A stretch of DNA of 64,000 nucleotides from Burkholderia cepacia GG4 (GCF_000292915.1 NC_018514.1:744001-808000), one strand, 5' to 3'; counted from the stretch's first letter, positions 42,400-52,738 are shown. A program made the numbers and translations. Notes: a model not told the origin generated them from the sequence alone.

Positions 42400-45300
42400 T
42401 TACTTGCCCGCGTCGACCGGTTTCACCGTCATCGGCGGGTTCGGCCACAGGCCGTACACGGACGGCGCGTACAGCGCCTCGACGCGCGTCGGCGGCAGCC
42501 CGAACGTGCCGACGTTGTTCAGCCGCACCGTGTATTCGACCGAGAGCTTGCCCTTCCGCACATAGTCGTAATACGCGCGGTAGCCGTCGAAGTCGCGCTC
42601 GATGAACGCCGGCCACGCACCGTCCGGGGTTTTCTCGCCCTGCGTCGCGGCTTCGGAGTCGCGGCCGAGGCCCGAACCGAGGATCGTCGCGCCGGACGGG
42701 ATCGGATCGTTGACGACGACCCACGTCATGTCGCTCTGCGCATCGATGTCGAGATGCACGCGCACGACGTCGCCGCGCGTCAGCACGCCCTTGACGGCGG
42801 GCGACACGGGCGTGACGGTCTTGGTGATCCGGTAGCCGGCCGCGAACGGCGCGCGCAGCGGCACGGCCGCGAGGCTCTCGACGGTCGCCCACGGGCGGCC
42901 CGTGCCGTCCTGCGTGACGGACAGCGTGGCCGGTGCCTGCGACGCGCGCGGCCACGGCATCAGCACGCTGCGCGCGGCGGCGGCGCGGGTCGCAGCGGTG
43001 GCCGATGCGGGGGCGTCGGCGGGCGCCTGCGCCTGCGACCATGCGATTGCACGCGCGTCGCCGCCGAGCGCGACCTTCGTCGTGCCGGCCACCGGCGTGC
43101 TTTCATAGGTGCGCGAGAAGCGCTCGATGGCGAGCTGGCCGAGTGCGTTCGACGTCGTCGTCTGCCATGCGCCCTGGCGTTGCAGCGCGAGCAGGCCGGT
43201 CGCCACGCGCGGCATCTCGTCCTTCCACGCCGGGTCGCCCGCGAATTCCAGCGCGAGACGCGCGGCGTTGGTCTCGTTGCTCGTCATCAGCCACCACAGG
43301 TCGTCGTCGCGCGCGGTCGAGAACACGAGCTGCGTGCCCTGGTACGTCAGGCGCGCACGCAGGATCTGCTCGACCTGCGCGCGTTTCTCGTCGCGCTGCG
43401 GGATGTCCTTCACGCGGGTGAGGATCGCGTGATAGTCGATCACCGCGGACGTCGGCCACTGGTTCGGCGCGATCTCGATCGAGCCGAGCATGCGGCCTTG
43501 TGCGGCACCGTAACGCGACAGCGCCTCGATCGCGGCGAGCTTGCGCAGGTCGCGGTCCTGGCGCGGCGCCCATGCGTTGCGCTCGATGCGGCCGTCGACG
43601 AAACGCGCGAGCCCGGCTTCGAGCTGCGTGCGCAGGTCTTCCGGCAGCGCGAAGCGCGGGTCGAGGCGGCTGGCCTCGTCGGATACGACGAGCAGGTACG
43701 ACGACAGCGTCGGGCTGCCGTAGTGCGCATCGTCGGACGACGGCGGGAAGTAGCTCGCGAGCCCGTCGCTGTCGAGATAGACCGGCATGCGCGCAACCAG
43801 CGCCTGCCATTGCGCGGTGTCGTGCAGGCCGATCGCACGCGACGTCTGCTGTTCGAGGCAGCGATACGGGTAGCGCTCGAACCAGCGCCGCACGCCGGGC
43901 AGGCCGTCAGCGAGCTTCGACTGCAGCGACACGGCAATGCCGCCGCGCGGCGTGCCCTGCGCGTTGCTGGCGGCGCCGGCCGGTGCCGACACCGGCACCG
44001 TCAGCGTGCCGTCGACCTGCGCGAGCGTGGCCTGCTGCACGGTCACCGGCAGCGCGGGCACGACCTTCTGCGCGACGGCCAGCGCGTCGGACGCACGCTT
44101 GCCGCCTTGCTCGGCCGCCTCGATGCGCCAGTTCAGCGCGCCGGCCGCGTCGAGCGCCTGCTCGGGCACGGTGATCGTCCACGCGACCTCGGTCGCCGCA
44201 TTGGCCGCGAGCGAGACCGTTTGCGGCGCGACGTCGAGGCCCGTCACGCGCGGCGTCACGACGACCTGCATCGCGCGGTCGGTCGTGTTGCGCAGCGTGA
44301 CCTGCGCGCGGAATGCATCGCCTTCCCGCACGAGCGGCGGCAGGCCGGAGATCAGTTGCAGGTCCTGGGTGCTGCGGATCGACGTGCTGCCCGTGCCGAA
44401 GCGGTCCGGGCCGACTGCCGCGATCGCGACGATCCGGAAGCGCGTGAGCGCGTCGTTCAGCGGCACCGCGACGGTCGCGCTGCCGTTCGCGTCGAGCGTG
44501 ACGCGCGGATTCCACAGCAGCAGCGTGTCGAACAGCTCGCGCGTCGGCGCGCTGCCACCGCCGCCGCCGGCCGGCACGGCCTTGCGGCCGAAGTGACGGC
44601 GGCCGACGATTTCCATCTGCGCGGTGGCCGTCTCGACGCCGTATGCGCGCCGCTGCAGCATCGCGTCGAGCAGATCCCAGCTGTTGTTCGGCATCAGTTC
44701 GAGCAGCGCCTCGTCGACGGCCGCGACCGCGATCTGCGTGCCGGCCGGTGCGGGTTGCCCGTTCGGCAGCGTGACCTTCACGTGCGCCTGCGCCTTGCTG
44801 CGCACCGTGTAGCGCGTCGCGTCGGTCGTTACGGTCACGCCGAGACGATGCACGCCCGTGCCGACCTTGATCTCGCCGAGACCGTAGCGGAACGCCGGCT
44901 TCGACAGGTCGACGAAGGCGGTCGGCGCTTCATAGTGACGGCCTTCGCGCCAGAACGCACGCGCCCATTCGACCGGCGCCTTCCAGCCCCACGTGAAGAA
45001 CGAGTACCAAGGCACTGCGCGAATCCGGCCGCGCAACGCGAGCACCGACACGTATACGTTAGGACCCCACGATTCGCCGACCTTCAGGTCGACGGTCGGG
45101 TTCGTACCATTCAGTTCGACGATGTGCGTTTCCATCACGCCGCCGCGTTCGACCGCGACGAGTGCCGTTGCATAGCGGAATGGCATCCGCACCTGGAAGC
45201 GCGCCGTTTCGCCCGGTTCGTACGAAGTCTTCTCCGGGATCACGTCGATCCGGTCGGTGTTGTCGCCGCCGAACCAGAGTTGATCCTCGCGCGTGACCCA

Positions 45301-48300
45301 CACCGACGTCGATGCGTTCGACGCGCGGCCGTCGCCGTCCTTCGCGACCGCGATCAACTGCACGTTGCCGGCCTGTTCGAGTGTCGCGTCGCAGGCCATG
45401 CGGCCCTTGTCGTCGGTCTTGCCCGAGCACAGTACGCCCAGGTCGCGCGTGTCGCTCTTGTTGTCGTACGCATAAAAGCCGCCGACCATCCGCTTGCGCG
45501 ACGACGTCGTGATGTGCGCGACGCCCTTGATCTCGATCGGCACGGACGCGCGCGGCTTGCCCTGCAGGTCGACCGCGAGCGCCTGCACCGGCACGCGCTG
45601 GCCGACCGACACCCAGCGGCCGGCCTTGATGCCGGCCACCACCGCGGCCGGCCACAGGATCGTGTCGCCGCGGATCGTCTGCACTTCGCCGTTCGGGTCC
45701 GCGAACGTCGCTTCGAGCGCGATGCGCTTCGGTGCGTCGACGTCGGGCAGGCCCTTGAGCGTGACGGAACCTGCGCCGTTGCGGTCGAGCGTCAGCGGCA
45801 GCTTGTCCGCGATCAGCCTGGTCGCGTCGGGATCGTTGTGCGCGGCCGCTGCGTTGTCGCCGTCCTGCGCGTCGTCGTCGGCGTTACCGTCGCTCCGGTC
45901 GGGGCGATAGGGCGTGAAGCTGAAGTCTTCGAAGCGCTCCGCGAACGGCGGCGACGCCCACTTCATCAGCGCCGACACCTGCACGGGCAGGTTCGATGCG
46001 CCGCCGCCCGACACGTAGTCGATCTGCACCGCGAGCGGTGCTTCCTTCACGGCGACGAGCGGGCTCTTCTGCGCGTCGCGCGCACTGATCGACCCCTTCA
46101 GCACCGGCAGGCGGAACGCCTCGACGCGAAAGCTGCCGCTGTAGTAGCTGGCGGTCGGCGCATCGTCCGGGCCGCCTTCGAGCGTGACGCTGTATTCGCC
46201 CAGCTTCGCCGCCGGCGGCAGCGTGAACTGCGTGTCCGCGCTGTGGTCGGCCGACCACGTGAGCGGCAGCTTGTACGTCTGGTCCGAGCCGAGATGGCGG
46301 AGCGTCACGCGCGTCGGGTATTGCGACGGGAACGCGAGGCTCTGCAGTGTCTCGGTGCGCAGGAAGTGCTTCATCGACACGATTTCGCCGGCCCGCAGCA
46401 GCGTGCGGTCGAACACGGTATGCGCGCGAACCGTCGGCGCACTGTCGGTGTCGGTCGGCACGTTGAAGCGCCACGATTCGATCCCGCGGTTCCAGTTCGA
46501 GCTGACGAACGCCATGTCGGGGCCCGTCTTCGGATCGTCGACGCGCGCCGACACGAAGTAGTCGTCGAAGTGTTCCGACTGACTGCATTGGTGCTTCGGC
46601 TCGAATTGACCGTCGATCGTCAGCAGGCCCTGCGCGTCAGTCTTGCCGGCCGCGATCTCGTCGCCGTTGCAGTCCGACACGCGGATCTGCGCGTTCGGCA
46701 CGGGCTTGCCCTTGTCGAGCGTCGTGACCCACACCAGGTTGTTCTCGCGGCCCTGTTTCAGGTGCACGCCGAGGTTCGTGACGAGCACCGTGGTGCGCAC
46801 GTACATGCTCGACGGCTTCGCGAGCAGCGAGCGGCCGAGCGCGGGCGACGCGAGTTCGAGCACGTAGAAGCCGGGCTTGTCGATCGGCACGCCGACGACC
46901 TCGAACGGACGCAGTGTCTTCGGATCGGCCTTCGGCAGCGTCAGCGCCTGCGCACCAGGTTCGCCGGCGAGCAGCGACAGCGAGCGCACGTCGATGCGGC
47001 GGTTCTGCGGCGCGGGCATCTTCTCGCCGGCCGCGAGCGGCACATACACCGGGTGCTGGCCCTTGCGCCGGAGCAGGCCCGGGATGCGCTCGTCGATCGT
47101 GCCGGCCGTCATCGACCAGTTGTCGAAGCGCTCGACGGTGCGTATCCATTGACGGATCGCGGTGTCGTTCTCGACCTTCAGGTTCGCGAATTGCGCACCG
47201 CCCGCATTGAGGCCGGCGATATGGAGATCGGCCTCGACGTTGCGCAGCGTGACGGGCACGAGCGCGGGCGTATCGGGTTCGGCGAAGCGCTCGACGATCC
47301 CGAAGGTGCCCGACGAGAATTTGGCGAGCGGCGGCATCGGCGCGATGCGCGTCGCGAGCGGGAACAGGTCGGCGTTCGCGAGCGAGCGATCGGTCACGTC
47401 GCGCAGGCCGGACGGCAGCTCGATCGTCAGGTTGGCCTGCGCGGGCAGCGGCGGGTTGAACGTGACGGTCGTCACTTCGTCGCTGTGGTCGTCGGCCGCG
47501 AAGGTCGGCGCAATCGAACCGTCAGGACCGCGCAGCTTGATCGCCTCGGCGTTCTTGCGCGAGATCGGCGCATTGAACGACAGCGTCAGCGGGCGCAGCG
47601 GCGTGCAGGGCGCCTTGGCGTTCTCGCGCTCGCACGAGAAGCTCGCGGCGAACGGCGCACGCACGGTGAAGTCGAAGCGCCGCTCGGTGTCGTTCCCGAT
47701 GCCGCTCGGGCTGGCCACGCCCTTGCCGTAGACGAGCTGCATCTTCGCGCTCGCCGGCAGCGCCTGCGCGCACGACAGCGTCAGCACGCGCGCGGCATCC
47801 TTCTTCAGGCCGAAGTGGTCGAGCAGCGCGTTGCGGGTGTCGTCGTCGGCGGCGGTGACGGGGATGCGGTTGCCGATGCCGGTCGCTTCGCACCAGATGT
47901 TCGCAAGCGCCGAGCGCGGTTCGGCCGGGCCGTTCAGTTTCAGCACGAACACCTGGCGTTCCTCGATCTCGCGCGAGCCGGGGCGGACCGTCACCGGGAA
48001 CGGGCCGCCGGTCTGAAACGTGAAGCGGCGCGGGCCGCTGACCGCATTGCCGGCGACCGAGCGCAGCGTGTCGTTGAGCGCGACCGAGCAGCGCACGCCC
48101 GGCGGCAGGTCGTTCTCGAAATCGTAGACCCACGTCTTGTCGTCGAGCCAGTGACCCTGGCCGCGCGCGGCGACGGAATCGTTGCAGGTCATGCGGGCGG
48201 GATTCGGCGCGGACGCCGAGCCGAACGCGACCATCGGTTCGTCGAACTTGACGACGCTCTGCCGGACTTCGGTGACGGTGCCTTGCGGCGACACGCTCAC

Positions 48301-48432
48301 CGTGCGCGCCGCGCCCGCATGCAGCGACAGTGCCGCGGCGCCGCCGAGCGCCGCGACCGCGCCGATGCGCCAGAGCAGCCGAGTGGTGTGATTGGTTTGA
48401 TTCGTGTTGTTGTGTTGGTCGTGCTGCTTCAT
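42400..48432 (-). CDS. Bacterial alpha-2-macroglobulin with thioester (YfhM-type)
   Basis: 2010 residues from the ATG at 48432 (MKQHDQHNNTNQTNHTTRLLWRIG); an upstream extension lacks a signal. It contains the MG domains, the bait region and the A2M thioester domain with C1525-L-E-Q1528 (YRCLEQQTSRAIGLHD), so it can trap proteases covalently. The signal peptide core is IGAVAALGGAAALSLHAGA with cleavage near AAR. Unlike E. coli YfhM there is no lipobox cysteine, so it is either soluble in the periplasm or uncleaved and anchored. A2M and PBP1C together are thought to defend the wall when the outer membrane is breached. The stop is 7 bp before the pbpC start. Confidence 0.95.
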   Translation of the reverse strand: MKQHDQHNNTNQTNHTTRLLWRIGAVAALGGAAALSLHAGAARTVSVSPQGTVTEVRQSVVKFDEPMVAFGSASAPNPARMTCNDSVAARGQGHWLDDKTWVYDFENDLPPGVRCSVALNDTLRSVAGNAVSGPRRFTFQTGGPFPVTVRPGSREIEERQVFVLKLNGPAEPRSALANIWCEATGIGNRIPVTAADDDTRNALLDHFGLKKDAARVLTLSCAQALPASAKMQLVYGKGVASPSGIGNDTERRFDFTVRAPFAASFSCERENAKAPCTPLRPLTLSFNAPISRKNAEAIKLRGPDGSIAPTFAADDHSDEVTTVTFNPPLPAQANLTIELPSGLRDVTDRSLANADLFPLATRIAPMPPLAKFSSGTFGIVERFAEPDTPALVPVTLRNVEADLHIAGLNAGGAQFANLKVENDTAIRQWIRTVERFDNWSMTAGTIDERIPGLLRRKGQHPVYVPLAAGEKMPAPQNRRIDVRSLSLLAGEPGAQALTLPKADPKTLRPFEVVGVPIDKPGFYVLELASPALGRSLLAKPSSMYVRTTVLVTNLGVHLKQGRENNLVWVTTLDKGKPVPNAQIRVSDCNGDEIAAGKTDAQGLLTIDGQFEPKHQCSQSEHFDDYFVSARVDDPKTGPDMAFVSSNWNRGIESWRFNVPTDTDSAPTVRAHTVFDRTLLRAGEIVSMKHFLRTETLQSLAFPSQYPTRVTLRHLGSDQTYKLPLTWSADHSADTQFTLPPAAKLGEYSVTLEGGPDDAPTASYYSGSFRVEAFRLPVLKGSISARDAQKSPLVAVKEAPLAVQIDYVSGGGASNLPVQVSALMKWASPPFAERFEDFSFTPYRPDRSDGNADDDAQDGDNAAAAHNDPDATRLIADKLPLTLDRNGAGSVTLKGLPDVDAPKRIALEATFADPNGEVQTIRGDTILWPAAVVAGIKAGRWVSVGQRVPVQALAVDLQGKPRASVPIEIKGVAHITTSSRKRMVGGFYAYDNKSDTRDLGVLCSGKTDDKGRMACDATLEQAGNVQLIAVAKDGDGRASNASTSVWVTREDQLWFGGDNTDRIDVIPEKTSYEPGETARFQVRMPFRYATALVAVERGGVMETHIVELNGTNPTVDLKVGESWGPNVYVSVLALRGRIRAVPWYSFFTWGWKAPVEWARAFWREGRHYEAPTAFVDLSKPAFRYGLGEIKVGTGVHRLGVTVTTDATRYTVRSKAQAHVKVTLPNGQPAPAGTQIAVAAVDEALLELMPNNSWDLLDAMLQRRAYGVETATAQMEIVGRRHFGRKAVPAGGGGGSAPTRELFDTLLLWNPRVTLDANGSATVAVPLNDALTRFRIVAIAAVGPDRFGTGSTSIRSTQDLQLISGLPPLVREGDAFRAQVTLRNTTDRAMQVVVTPRVTGLDVAPQTVSLAANAATEVAWTITVPEQALDAAGALNWRIEAAEQGGKRASDALAVAQKVVPALPVTVQQATLAQVDGTLTVPVSAPAGAASNAQGTPRGGIAVSLQSKLADGLPGVRRWFERYPYRCLEQQTSRAIGLHDTAQWQALVARMPVYLDSDGLASYFPPSSDDAHYGSPTLSSYLLVVSDEASRLDPRFALPEDLRTQLEAGLARFVDGRIERNAWAPRQDRDLRKLAAIEALSRYGAAQGRMLGSIEIAPNQWPTSAVIDYHAILTRVKDIPQRDEKRAQVEQILRARLTYQGTQLVFSTARDDDLWWLMTSNETNAARLALEFAGDPAWKDEMPRVATGLLALQRQGAWQTTTSNALGQLAIERFSRTYESTPVAGTTKVALGGDARAIAWSQAQAPADAPASATAATRAAAARSVLMPWPRASQAPATLSVTQDGTGRPWATVESLAAVPLRAPFAAGYRITKTVTPVSPAVKGVLTRGDVVRVHLDIDAQSDMTWVVVNDPIPSGATILGSGLGRDSEAATQGEKTPDGAWPAFIERDFDGYRAYYDYVRKGKLSVEYTVRLNNVGTFGLPPTRVEALYAPSVYGLWPNPPMTVKPVDAGK

Positions 48433-48734
48433 CGCTCGATGCCCTCGGAGGGAAGCTTTCTGTTTGATTGCGGCGATTCTAACCGACGCGCATGTGAGCG
48501 GATGACGGGAGGGGGCGTGTCGTCCGCTTGCGACACGCTGCATCCCGATGCAGAATTGTCGCGTCGACGACACAAAGATGCCGCGAAATGTCGATTGTGT
48601 CGGATTGCGGAACATTTAATGGACTATAAAGCCATTGTCCGTTCCGATTTGTGCGCGTACATTTCATGGCCGCGCCAATGTTTGAGAAATATCAAGCGTG
48701 GTTTTCCCGAATCCGGTGTTCGAGAGAAGGAAAC
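48433..48734. promoter_or_regulatory. Divergent promoter region, A2M versus glucose dehydrogenase operon
   Basis: 302 bp with no gene. It contains a perfect inverted repeat GACACAA-N19-TTGTGTC (48569-48601) and nested TGTCG/CGACA and AATGG/CCATT dyads (the latter at 48618-48635, around TATAAA). These are plausible operator or promoter elements for the dehydrogenase operon; no regulator gene is adjacent. Confidence 0.45.
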
Positions 48735-49241
48735 ATGCACAACGACAACACTCCCCACTCGCGTCGCGATAACGACGCAGCCGCATCCGGCATCACGCGG
48801 CGTCAATGGCTGCAGGGCGCACTGGCGCTGACGGCGGCGGGCCTCACCGGCTCGCTGGCGTTGCGGGCCCTGGCCGGCGATCCCGGCACCGCGCCGCTCG
48901 ATACGTTCATGACGCTCTCCGAAGCACTGACAGGCAAGAAAGGGCTGAGCCGCGTGCTCGGCGAACGCTTTCTGCAGGCCTTGCAGAAGGGCTCGTTCAA
49001 GACGGCCGACGGTCTGTCCCAGCTCGCCGGCGCGCTCGCATCCGGCTCGTTGAATCCCGATCAGCAGGCATCCGCGCTGTCGATTCTCGAAGCGTGGTAT
49101 CTCGGTATCGTCGACAACGTCGTGATTACGTACGAAGAAGCATTAATGTTCAGCGTCGTGTCCGATACGCTCGTGATCCCGTCGTATTGCCCCAACAAAC
49201 CCGGCTTCTGGGCCGAAAAACCGATCGAGAGGCAAGCCTGA
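48735..49241 (+). CDS. FAD glucose dehydrogenase small (gamma) subunit, TAT-exported
   Basis: 168 residues from the ATG at 48735 (GAAGGAAAC upstream). The N-terminus contains the twin-arginine motif TRRQWLQGALALTAAGL, so the folded complex is exported through Tat with this subunit as hitchhiker carrier for the catalytic subunit, which has no signal. The rest is a small helical domain ending in PSYCPNKPGFWAEKPIERQA. This is the gamma subunit of the B. cepacia-type membrane-bound FAD-dependent glucose dehydrogenase. Its stop overlaps the catalytic-subunit start (TGATG). Confidence 0.95.
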   Translation: MHNDNTPHSRRDNDAAASGITRRQWLQGALALTAAGLTGSLALRALAGDPGTAPLDTFMTLSEALTGKKGLSRVLGERFLQALQKGSFKTADGLSQLAGALASGSLNPDQQASALSILEAWYLGIVDNVVITYEEALMFSVVSDTLVIPSYCPNKPGFWAEKPIERQA

Positions 49242-50860
49242 TGGCCGATACCGATACGCAAAAAGCCGACGTCGTGGTCGTCGGGTCCGGTGTCGCGGGC
49301 GCGATCGTTGCGCACCAGCTCGCGATGGCGGGCAAGTCGGTGATCCTGCTCGAAGCCGGCCCGCGCATGCCGCGCTGGGAAATCGTCGAACGTTTCCGTA
49401 ACCAGGCGGACAAGACCGATTTCATGGCGCCGTACCCGTCGAGCCCGTGGGCGCCGCATCCGGAATACGGCCCGCCGAACGACTACCTGGTCCTGAAGGG
49501 CGAGCACAAGTTCAACTCGCAGTACATCCGTGCGGTGGGCGGCACGACGTGGCACTGGGCCGCGTCGGCGTGGCGCTTCATCCCGAACGACTTCAAGATG
49601 AAGACCGTGTACGGCGTCGGCCGCGACTGGCCGATCCAGTACGACGATATCGAGCATTACTATCAGCGCGCGGAGGAAGAGCTCGGCGTGTGGGGCCCCG
49701 GCCCCGAGGAAGACCTGTACTCGCCGCGCAAGCAGCCGTACCCGATGCCGCCGCTGCCGTTGTCGTTCAACGAGCAGACGATCAAGAGCGCGCTCAACGG
49801 CTATGACCCGAAGTTCCACGTCGTGACCGAGCCGGTCGCGCGCAACAGCCGTCCGTACGACGGCCGGCCGACCTGTTGCGGGAACAACAACTGCATGCCG
49901 ATCTGTCCGATCGGCGCGATGTACAACGGCATCGTGCACGTCGAGAAGGCCGAGCAGGCCGGCGCGAAGCTGATTGACAGCGCGGTCGTCTACAAGCTCG
50001 AGACGGGTCCGGACAAGCGCATCACCGCCGCGGTCTACAAGGACAAGACGGGCGCTGACCATCGCGTCGAAGGCAAGTACTTCGTGATCGCCGCGAACGG
50101 CATCGAGACGCCGAAGATCCTGCTGATGTCGGCGAACCGCGATTTCCCGCACGGTGTCGCGAACAGCTCCGACATGGTCGGGCGCAACCTGATGGACCAT
50201 CCGGGCACGGGCGTGTCGTTCTACGCGAGCGAGAAGCTGTGGCCGGGCCGCGGCCCGCAGGAGATGACGTCGCTGATCGGTTTCCGCGACGGCCCGTTCC
50301 GCGCGACCGAAGCCGCGAAGAAGATCCACCTGTCGAACATGTCGCGCATCAACCAGGAGACGCAGAAGATCTTCAAGGCCGGCAAGCTGATGAAGTCCGG
50401 CGAGCTCGACGCACAGATCCGCGATCGTTCCGCGCGCTTCGTGCAGTTCGACTGCTTCCACGAAATCCTGCCGCAACCCGAGAACCGCATCGTGCCGAGC
50501 AAGACGGCCACCGACGCGGTCGGCATTCCGCGCCCGGAAATCACGTATGCGATCGACGACTACGTGAAGCGCGGCGCCGTGCATACGCGCGAGGTCTATG
50601 CGACGGCCGCGAAGGTGCTGGGCGGCACGGAGGTCGCGTTCAACGACGAGTTCGCGCCGAACAACCACATCACGGGCGCGACGATCATGGGCGCGGATGC
50701 ACGCGACTCGGTCGTCGACAAGGACTGCCGCACGTTCGACCATCCGAACCTGTTCATCTCGAGCAGCTCGACGATGCCGACCGTCGGTACGGTGAACGTG
50801 ACGCTGACGATCGCGGCGCTGGCGCTGCGGATGTCGGACACGCTGAAGAAGGAAGTCTGA
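49241..50860 (+). CDS. FAD glucose dehydrogenase catalytic (alpha) subunit, GMC family
   Basis: 539 residues. FAD-binding GSGVAG at 15-20 (VVVVGSGVAGAIVAHQ); the distinctive cysteine cluster C212, C213, C218 and C222 (RPTCCGNNNCMPICPIGAM) binds a 3Fe-4S cluster used to pass electrons; the catalytic His476 is in NNHITGAT and the Asn of TVNVTLT forms its pair. The protein closely matches the well-studied B. cepacia FAD-GDH in length and motifs. It oxidises glucose and related sugars to the lactone in the periplasm. There is no signal peptide, so it depends on the Tat signal of the small subunit. It is in operon with the triheme cytochrome. Confidence 0.97.
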   Translation: MADTDTQKADVVVVGSGVAGAIVAHQLAMAGKSVILLEAGPRMPRWEIVERFRNQADKTDFMAPYPSSPWAPHPEYGPPNDYLVLKGEHKFNSQYIRAVGGTTWHWAASAWRFIPNDFKMKTVYGVGRDWPIQYDDIEHYYQRAEEELGVWGPGPEEDLYSPRKQPYPMPPLPLSFNEQTIKSALNGYDPKFHVVTEPVARNSRPYDGRPTCCGNNNCMPICPIGAMYNGIVHVEKAEQAGAKLIDSAVVYKLETGPDKRITAAVYKDKTGADHRVEGKYFVIAANGIETPKILLMSANRDFPHGVANSSDMVGRNLMDHPGTGVSFYASEKLWPGRGPQEMTSLIGFRDGPFRATEAAKKIHLSNMSRINQETQKIFKAGKLMKSGELDAQIRDRSARFVQFDCFHEILPQPENRIVPSKTATDAVGIPRPEITYAIDDYVKRGAVHTREVYATAAKVLGGTEVAFNDEFAPNNHITGATIMGADARDSVVDKDCRTFDHPNLFISSSSTMPTVGTVNVTLTIAALALRMSDTLKKEV

Positions 50861-50862
50861 CC

Positions 50863-52140
50863 GTGCGGAAATCTATTCTCACCTTCCTGCTCGCCGGTTG
50901 CTTCGCGCTGCCGGGCCTCGTGCGCGCGGCCGACCCGGCCGATCCCGCGCAGATCAAGCGCGGCGAATACCTCGCGGTCGCGGGCGACTGCATGGCCTGC
51001 CACACCGCGAAAGGCGGCAAGCCGTTCGCGGGCGGCCTCGGGATGCCGGTGCCGCTGCTCGGCAAGATCTATACGAGCAACATCACACCGGACCCCGACA
51101 CCGGCATCGGTAACTGGACGTTCGACGACTTCGAGCGCGCGGTACGCCACGGCGTGTCGAAGAACGGCGACAACCTGTATCCGGCGATGCCGTACGTGTC
51201 GTACGCGAAGGTCAACGACGACGACGTGCAGGCGTTGTACGCGTACTTCATGCACGGCGTCGAGCCGGTCAAGCAGGCGCCGCCGAAGAACGAGATTCCC
51301 GCGCTGCTGAGCATGCGCTGGCCGCTGAAGATCTGGAACTGGCTGTTCCTGAAGGACGGCGCGTACCAGCCGAAGCCGGCGCAGAGCGCCGAGTGGAACC
51401 GTGGCGCGTATCTGGTGCAGGGCCTCGCGCACTGCAGCACGTGCCACACGCCGCGCGGTATCGCGATGCAGGAGAAGTCGCTCGACGAGACGGGCGGCAG
51501 CTTCCTGTCGGGTTCGGTGCTGGCGGGCTGGGACGGCTACAACATCACGTCCGACCAGAACGCGGGGATCGGCGGCTGGACGCAGCAGCAACTCGCCCAG
51601 TACCTGCGTACCGGCAGCGTGCCGGGCGTCGCGCAGGCGGCCGGCCCGATGGCCGAGGCGGTCGAGCACAGCTTCTCGAAGATGACCGACGCCGACATCG
51701 GCGCGATCGCGACGTACGTCCGTACGGTGCCGGCCGTCGCCAACGGCGACGCGAAGCAGTCGCGCTCGTCGTGGGGCAAGCCGGCCGAGGACGGCCTGAA
51801 GCTGCGCGGCGTCGCGCTCGCGTCGTCGGGCATCGACCCGGCGCGGCTGTATCTCGGCAACTGCGCGACGTGTCACCAGATGCAGGGCAAGGGCACGCCG
51901 GACGGTTACTACCCGTCGCTGTTCCACAACTCGACGGTCGGTGCGTCGAATCCGGCGAACCTCGTGCAGGTGATCCTGAATGGCGTGCAGCGCAAGGCCG
52001 GCAGCGAGGACGTCGGGATGCCCGCGTTCCGCAACGAGCTGTCGGACGCGCAGATCGCCGCGCTGACGAACTACCTGACCGGGCAGTTCGGCAACCCGGC
52101 CGCGAAGGTGACCGAGCAGGACGTCGCGAAGGCGCGTTGA
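50863..52140 (+). CDS. Triheme cytochrome c (beta) subunit of the glucose dehydrogenase
   Basis: 425 residues from a GTG at 50863, 2 bp after the catalytic subunit stop. Signal peptide MRKSILTFLLAGCFALPG (cut near VRA). There are three CxxCH haem sites (CMACH, CSTCH, CATCH) spaced across three cytochrome c domains, as in the gluconate, alcohol and glucose dehydrogenase cytochrome subunits. It carries electrons from the 3Fe-4S cluster of the alpha subunit to ubiquinone or another acceptor in the membrane. It has no C-terminal membrane helix in the sequence, so anchoring is weak. Confidence 0.96.
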   Translation: MRKSILTFLLAGCFALPGLVRAADPADPAQIKRGEYLAVAGDCMACHTAKGGKPFAGGLGMPVPLLGKIYTSNITPDPDTGIGNWTFDDFERAVRHGVSKNGDNLYPAMPYVSYAKVNDDDVQALYAYFMHGVEPVKQAPPKNEIPALLSMRWPLKIWNWLFLKDGAYQPKPAQSAEWNRGAYLVQGLAHCSTCHTPRGIAMQEKSLDETGGSFLSGSVLAGWDGYNITSDQNAGIGGWTQQQLAQYLRTGSVPGVAQAAGPMAEAVEHSFSKMTDADIGAIATYVRTVPAVANGDAKQSRSSWGKPAEDGLKLRGVALASSGIDPARLYLGNCATCHQMQGKGTPDGYYPSLFHNSTVGASNPANLVQVILNGVQRKAGSEDVGMPAFRNELSDAQIAALTNYLTGQFGNPAAKVTEQDVAKAR

Positions 52141-52318
52141 CGCCGGGCGCGGCGCAGTACGAAGCAGGGCAACGCTGACAAGAGGAGGCGCACAGCACAT
52201 CGGGCGGGCCCCGATGCCGGTTGTTGCAGAGCGGGGCGGGTGGCGCTGGCGGCCGCCCGTCCTGGTTCATTGGCAATCCGGTGCGTGTCGTTCACGCATC
52301 GTTTTCGTTGATCGCACC

Positions 52319-52738
52319 ATGACACCGAATCAACCGTTTCTCGCGTCACAGCGCGATGTGCTGCTGCTGCTTTCCCGAATCCTGCTCGTGATCCTGTTCG
52401 TGATGTTCGGCTGGAAGAAGATCGCTGACTTCTCCGGGACGATCGCGTTCATGGGAAGCGAGGGCGCGCCGGCGCCGATCATTTCGGCGGCGATCGCCGT
52501 CGTGATGGAGCTGTTCGCCGGCATCGCGATCCTCGTCGGCTTCCAGACGCGGCCGCTCGCGCTGCTGCTTGCGCTGTATACGATCGCCACCGGCATCATC
52601 GGCCACCACTACTGGACGATGACGGGCGGCGAGCAGATCAACAACATGATTCATTTCTACAAGAACATCGCGATCTCGGGTGGCCTGCTTGCGCTCTGCG
52701 CGGCGGGCCCCGGTCGTTTTTCGATCGATCGCGGATGA
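52319..52738 (+). CDS. DoxX-family membrane protein
   Basis: 139 residues from the ATG at 52319. Four transmembrane helices (LLLLSRILLVILFVMFGWKK; ISAAIAVVMELFAGIAILVGF; ALLLALYTIATGIIG; IAISGGLLALCAAGPG) with the GWKKIADF and HHYWTM motifs. DoxX-like proteins of this type are inner membrane proteins of the YqjF/DoxD kind, implicated in redox or quinone-related stress functions. It lies 179 bp downstream of the glucose dehydrogenase operon and 62 bp upstream of the porin. No role in the dehydrogenase is established. Confidence 0.88.
   Translation: MTPNQPFLASQRDVLLLLSRILLVILFVMFGWKKIADFSGTIAFMGSEGAPAPIISAAIAVVMELFAGIAILVGFQTRPLALLLALYTIATGIIGHHYWTMTGGEQINNMIHFYKNIAISGGLLALCAAGPGRFSIDRG

Noticed and set aside
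42754..48831. A 2025-codon open frame antisense to the alpha-2-macroglobulin gene
   Set aside because: Its translation is rich in Arg, Ala, Val and His with no domain, which is the usual mirror of a high-GC gene. The opposite strand encodes a clear A2M with signal peptide and thioester.
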